Assembly (NCBI RefSeq): GCF_050271975.1
Contig: NZ_CP189850.1
Location: 558,001-622,000 of the forward strand
Reading direction: 5' to 3'
Length of the DNA: 64,000 nucleotides
From: Litorimonas sp947503715
GTDB lineage: Bacteria; Pseudomonadota; Alphaproteobacteria; Caulobacterales; Maricaulaceae
Under the pieces are notes generated by a model, which worked only from the letters and a program-made list of their open reading frames with translations, was not told where the DNA came from and ran no database searches. Each line of letters begins with the position of its first letter. Position 1 is the stretch's first letter. Both the position numbers and the translations under genes were made by a program. Positions 60,576 through 64,000 of the stretch are shown one piece after another.

Positions 60576-61610
60576 ATGATGAAACTGATAGAGGTTCTAA
60601 ACGGTAAGACCGCTGATACGCCGCCCATCTGGTTCATGCGTCAGGCTGGACGGCATTTGCCGGAATATCTTGAGATCCGAGCGACCTGTAAGGATTTCAT
60701 CGACTTCTGTTTTACGCCGGACAAAGCAGCGGAAGTTACCCTTCAGCCCATACGCCGCTATGATATGGATGCGGCCATTCTCTTTGCCGACATCCTTCTC
60801 ATTCCGATTGGCTTAGGTCGTAAGGTCGAGTTCATCAAAGGCACGGGTCCTGTGCTGGAGCCCATAGATGTTGAGGGGATTCGTCAACTGACAGTATGTG
60901 GTGCAGCAGATCGTATTTCCTCCGTCTGGGAAACGGTTGAGCGTGTGCGGGCGGGGCTGCCTGCGGATAAAGCTCTCATCGGGTTTACGGGCGGTCCGTG
61001 GACCGTTGCGACCTATATGATTGAGGGGAAAGGCTCCCCGACAAAAGAGATCGCAAAACGTTTCGCCTATGAAAATCCGGAGGCCATGGCAGACCTGCTC
61101 GCCGCACTGGTGGAAAGTTCTGCTGATTACTTGATCGGACAAGCGCGCGCGGGTGCCAACGCGCTCAAGATTTTTGAGAGCTGGGCGGAAGGTCTCGCGC
61201 CGGACATGTTTGATCGTCTCGTGATTAACCCGACCCGCGATATTATCTCCCGTGTCCGGGCGGCGGGTGTCGATGTGCCGATCTTGGGCTTCCCGCGCGG
61301 ATCAGGCCTCAACGCCATTCGCTACGCGCATGAGACGGGTATTACCGCGATTGCGGCAGGCACACAAATGCCAATGGCGGATTTCCGGGCGACCATACCG
61401 GACGGGATGCCGCTCCAGGGTAATCTCGATCCGTTGGCGCTGCGCATTGGGGGGTCCGTTCTGCGTAAATCTGTCGATGCCGTTTTACGAGATGCTGAAG
61501 GGGGCCCACATATTTTCAATCTTGGTCACGGTGTCACGCCGGATGTGAAGATTGAGAATGTGCAAGCGGTCGTGGATCACATTCGTGGGCGGGAGCCGAA
61601 TTACGTCTAA
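60576..61610 (+). CDS. hemE: uroporphyrinogen decarboxylase
   Basis: Haem pathway enzyme, 344 aa, removing four carboxyl groups from uroporphyrinogen III. PPIWFMRQAGRHLPEY at 16-31 is the family signature, followed by the aspartate in DAAILFADILLIPIGLG near 70. GFTGGPWTVATYMIEG and the C-terminal HIFNLGHGVTPD are typical. First gene to the right of the probable origin and transcribed away from it. HemJ of the same pathway lies 1 kb downstream. Confidence 0.97.
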   Translation: MMKLIEVLNGKTADTPPIWFMRQAGRHLPEYLEIRATCKDFIDFCFTPDKAAEVTLQPIRRYDMDAAILFADILLIPIGLGRKVEFIKGTGPVLEPIDVEGIRQLTVCGAADRISSVWETVERVRAGLPADKALIGFTGGPWTVATYMIEGKGSPTKEIAKRFAYENPEAMADLLAALVESSADYLIGQARAGANALKIFESWAEGLAPDMFDRLVINPTRDIISRVRAAGVDVPILGFPRGSGLNAIRYAHETGITAIAAGTQMPMADFRATIPDGMPLQGNLDPLALRIGGSVLRKSVDAVLRDAEGGPHIFNLGHGVTPDVKIENVQAVVDHIRGREPNYV

Positions 61611-61693
61611 TCCCGGCACTGTTCCGATTAAATGAAAAGACTGTGTCTTAAAATACGTTATCTCCAAACATGTCGCGGATCTGAAAGATATTT

Positions 61694-62581
61694 ATGTTCA
61701 GTTTTTATTTAACACATGAATATTGGTTTGCCGCGGCGCAATTGAGTCTGGCGATGTTGGGCATGGGGGCAACCCTGACCTTGAAAGACTTCAAGGCGAT
61801 TATCAAAACGCCCCGCGCCTTTGCCATAGGTCTGAGTTTACAATTCGTCTTAGTCCCATTAGCCGCTTTTTTATTCATCACATTCTCAGGGGCGACGGCG
61901 GGTCTTCTCATCGGGTTGGCTTTGTTGGCCGCGATACCGGGCGGTACGGTTTCGAATATTTTCACCTATATGGGAAAGGGGAATATTGTTCTCTCCATTG
62001 CGATTACGGCTATCACGACGATTGCCTGCCTTGTCACGACGCCCATTGTTTTAAATCTTTTAATTTCACAACATATGCCTGCGGATTTTATCATGCCGGT
62101 CGGACGTATCGCCTTTGAGATTTGTCTTTTCCTTCTTCTTCCTTTGTTTATCGGCATGGTTATATTTGCCAAACTTCCGAACCAGGCGGAGATGATTTCC
62201 AAATTTGGTATTTACGGTTCGATTTTCGTCATTGCCCTGATTGTTATCGGATCTGCAGGTGCAGGCCGTTTGGATTTGGAATCTTTTGGCATGACAAATG
62301 TTCTGCTCATTCTTGCATTTGCTCTGACCTTATTGAGTTTGAGCGTGATCATTCCGAAGCTTCTCCGTCTCCCCGCTAAAGACGGAACGGCTATTCAGAT
62401 AGAAATTACCGTGCGGAATACGAATCTGGGTTTATTATTGACGGCCTCTCTCTTCCCGCCGGGTCATGTTTTAGGCGGGACAGTCCTTATGACGGTCTTG
62501 CTCTATGGCGCGATGATGCTGCTCTTAGGCGCAGGATTGATCCTGTATAATCGGCGCGTCCATAAACATATCAAAGCCTGA
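61694..62581 (+). CDS. bile acid:sodium symporter-family (SBF) transporter
   Basis: A 295-residue protein of the SBF/BASS family with about nine to ten membrane helices. ALLAAIPGGTVSNIFTYMGKGNIVLSIAITAITT near 83-115 holds the crossover Na-binding motif (PGGTVSNIFT), and the second repeat EITVRNTNLGLLLTASLF lies near 235. Substrate unknown (bile acids, pyruvate or organic acids in relatives). Located between hemE and hemJ. Confidence 0.85.
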   Translation: MFSFYLTHEYWFAAAQLSLAMLGMGATLTLKDFKAIIKTPRAFAIGLSLQFVLVPLAAFLFITFSGATAGLLIGLALLAAIPGGTVSNIFTYMGKGNIVLSIAITAITTIACLVTTPIVLNLLISQHMPADFIMPVGRIAFEICLFLLLPLFIGMVIFAKLPNQAEMISKFGIYGSIFVIALIVIGSAGAGRLDLESFGMTNVLLILAFALTLLSLSVIIPKLLRLPAKDGTAIQIEITVRNTNLGLLLTASLFPPGHVLGGTVLMTVLLYGAMMLLLGAGLILYNRRVHKHIKA

Positions 62582-62618
62582 TCTTTCCATATTCCGCTTT
62601 AGAGTCTAAATACCTGTC

Positions 62619-63047
62619 ATGTTCGATATTCTCTATCCCTGGATCAAAGCCATCCATCTCACAGCTGTTATCTTCTGGATGGCGGGACTGCTCTATCTAC
62701 CACGGCTGTTTGTTTATCATTCGGCCGCAGAGATTGGGGGGGAGTTGGAAACACAGATGGAAGAAGCCGAAGTTCGACTCCTAAGAATTATCATGAATCC
62801 GGCTATGATTGTTGCGTTTATATTGGGTCTGACATTGCTTCTTGTATATCCGCAACCCATTTCAATTTGGGTAAAGGCTATCCTCGCTTTTGGTCTTATC
62901 GGTTATCATGGTTTTTTGGCGAAGACGCGCAAAGAATTTTTAAACGGGGGACGTCCACGGTCTGAAAAGTTCTTCCGAGTGATCAATGAAGTACCACCGA
63001 TCATCACCATCATCATTGTTATTCTGGCGATCGTAAAACCGTTTTAG
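62619..63047 (+). CDS. hemJ: protoporphyrinogen oxidase HemJ
   Basis: Four-helix membrane enzyme of 142 aa that oxidises protoporphyrinogen IX to protoporphyrin IX. AIHLTAVIFWMAGLLYLPRLFVYH at 11-34 contains the conserved haem-binding His, and RIIMNPAMIVAFILGLTLL follows. The late GGRPRSEKFFRVINEVPPIITIIIVILAIVKPF is the family end. With hemE it forms an origin-side haem cluster. Four-base tail overlap with the next gene. Confidence 0.93.
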   Translation: MFDILYPWIKAIHLTAVIFWMAGLLYLPRLFVYHSAAEIGGELETQMEEAEVRLLRIIMNPAMIVAFILGLTLLLVYPQPISIWVKAILAFGLIGYHGFLAKTRKEFLNGGRPRSEKFFRVINEVPPIITIIIVILAIVKPF

Positions 63048-64000
63048 TTCTGAGTTTCCAACCAGGGAAAAGGCAGCTCGGCATAGGGTAATTCAACCAT
63101 GCCGCGTCGCAGTCCTCCACCATTATAGATGTGATAAACATCTTGGCGGGTTTGAATACTGGCCTCTACGGCTTCCCTGTAGTTGCCGATCTTATCTGCG
63201 AGTTCATCCTCTGACCCTGTGCCGAAAAGGGCATATTCATCCACGGTTTCTGCAAGAATATCCAAGCGAATGCGAAGGTGCCCAAGTTCATGATGGGCGG
63301 CGTTACAGAGCAAGTCATCCCATTTCGCGCGGTCTGATGTGGAGGCCGTTTTATAACTTTCCCAGCGTGGAAGTGTAATGAGAAACCCTGATGTGACACG
63401 GGTTCTATCCACCACAACATCATACCGATTATCTAAACCGGACAGCGTATATGACATGGCGGTTGGTGATAAAATATCAGCGAGCGTGACCGCACCGGGG
63501 CTGCTTGTTTTAATATGCGGTGAGTTATTGGGTCGCGAAGCTCTTATAATTTCCAGAGGTTTGCGTGAGAAAATATCATCTTGCGCCTCGCGGTAAGTCT
63601 CGCCCCTGACATTATAAAATTCGACCAAAGGCTCAACAACCCTGAGCGTGATGCCATTTTCGCTCTTAAAGACATAACTCGGTTGACCTATAAGTTTTGA
63701 TCCCATGCTCGAAATCAGAGGTTCGGTTTGAACCTCCCCTCTTTCTCTCGGACCTAAATTTGCGAGCCTGTTTGGAATATCAAATATTTCAATACCGCAG
63801 GGTGTTTCGCCAATCCAATCATCATCTGTTGCAACCTCATCAAAATTCGGAAGAACAGGCAGTTCAGACTCGTCGGGTATGTCTGTTTGCGGAATCTTTG
63901 GCAGGCTTCGTTTTTCAACGGCGGGAATAATCTTAGGGTCTAATCTCGGTGTGGAAACGGGAATAAATTGAGGGTCAGGCGTCACAGGTTTTTCAACCAC
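63044..64000 (-). CDS. DUF922-type putative zinc protease, 5' end cut by the window
   Basis: The frame is open to the last base of the window, so the start lies beyond it; the first 318 residues read here include a Pro-rich linker. The C-terminal half carries HHELGH, an HExxH zinc-protease motif, followed by RIRLDILAETV. RVTSGFLITLPRWE precedes it. That is the DUF922 layout. A membrane or secretion signal would lie in the missing part. Its target is unknown. Confidence 0.7.
   Translation of the reverse strand: MVEKPVTPDPQFIPVSTPRLDPKIIPAVEKRSLPKIPQTDIPDESELPVLPNFDEVATDDDWIGETPCGIEIFDIPNRLANLGPRERGEVQTEPLISSMGSKLIGQPSYVFKSENGITLRVVEPLVEFYNVRGETYREAQDDIFSRKPLEIIRASRPNNSPHIKTSSPGAVTLADILSPTAMSYTLSGLDNRYDVVVDRTRVTSGFLITLPRWESYKTASTSDRAKWDDLLCNAAHHELGHLRIRLDILAETVDEYALFGTGSEDELADKIGNYREAVEASIQTRQDVYHIYNGGGLRRGMVELPYAELPFPWLETQN

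Noticed and set aside
1..64000. Prophage, IS element, CRISPR array, tRNA and rRNA genes
   Set aside because: None seen: no transposase or integrase frame, no regular direct-repeat array and no tRNA T-loop or rRNA signature on either strand.

Overview
The window looks like the replication-origin-proximal part of an alphaproteobacterial chromosome, most likely a dimorphic or prosthecate type in the Caulobacterales/Maricaulales/Hyphomonadales group. Three things point there. First, the Caulobacter-like gene order leuS-lptE-holA ... parB-parA-rsmG-mnmG-mnmE ... ppsR-[intergenic origin]-hemE. Second, several CtrA-like TTAA-N7-TTAA boxes, one of them perfect. Third, alphaproteobacterial families such as DUF3576, IalB and PPSR. 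GC is mid-50s by eye, with a few AT-rich patches. The lineage call is inference from content and order, not from a search.

Layout. Positions 1-9.5 kb hold assorted metabolic genes: a 5'-truncated alkB, an Old Yellow Enzyme, a GNAT, glutamate dehydrogenase, argG and a GH16 glucanase lipoprotein. From 9.5-22.8 kb there is an MscS channel, then a minus-strand run of lipoproteins (WG-repeat protein, partner lipoprotein, Tat-exported DUF917 protein, a small lipoprotein with an in-frame stop) and an SDR. A TetR-PlsC-LplT-like operon diverges from the SDR across two palindromic operator candidates. IalB, dapB and a TPR/TolB-like membrane protein follow. From 23-26.3 kb nth is followed by an AT-rich PD-(D/E)XK-like gene and about 0.8 kb without a protein gene. 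That gap holds two inverted-repeat elements and a structured RNA that resembles 6S RNA. From 26.3-37.6 kb come a DMT transporter, a dioxygenase/ATP-grasp pair, adenosine kinase, lolA, xth, a JmjC-cupin/response-regulator pair, an L,D-transpeptidase, a PagL-like protein, yggS, a ThiE-GNAT fusion and an AT-rich secreted protein. From 37.7-46 kb are a porin, a DUF3576 lipoprotein, a solo LuxR receptor, leuS-lptE-holA and a second MscS.

The last third is the origin module. An SbcCD-like YhaO/YhaN pair is followed by parB and parA, rsmG, mnmG and mnmE. Four perfect TGTTCCACGTGGAACA parS sites lie in and beside rsmG, mnmG and the mnmG-mnmE gap. A five-gene chain (ppsR-maf-aroE-coaE-dnaQ), joined by 4-base ATGA overlaps, runs away from the origin on the left. 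hemE, an SBF transporter and hemJ run away on the right. The 465-bp gap between ppsR and hemE is the likely oriC: it has clustered degenerate DnaA boxes, an AT-rich tract and CtrA-like boxes. ParA/ParB would act on the parS cluster about 6-8 kb from oriC.

The best candidates for something undescribed are the AT-rich PD-(D/E)XK-like gene beside the structured-RNA/repeat region, the ThiE-GNAT fusion, the translationally coupled response regulator and JmjC hydroxylase, the ATP-grasp/dioxygenase pair and the envelope lipoprotein cluster. No IS element, prophage, CRISPR array, tRNA or rRNA was seen.
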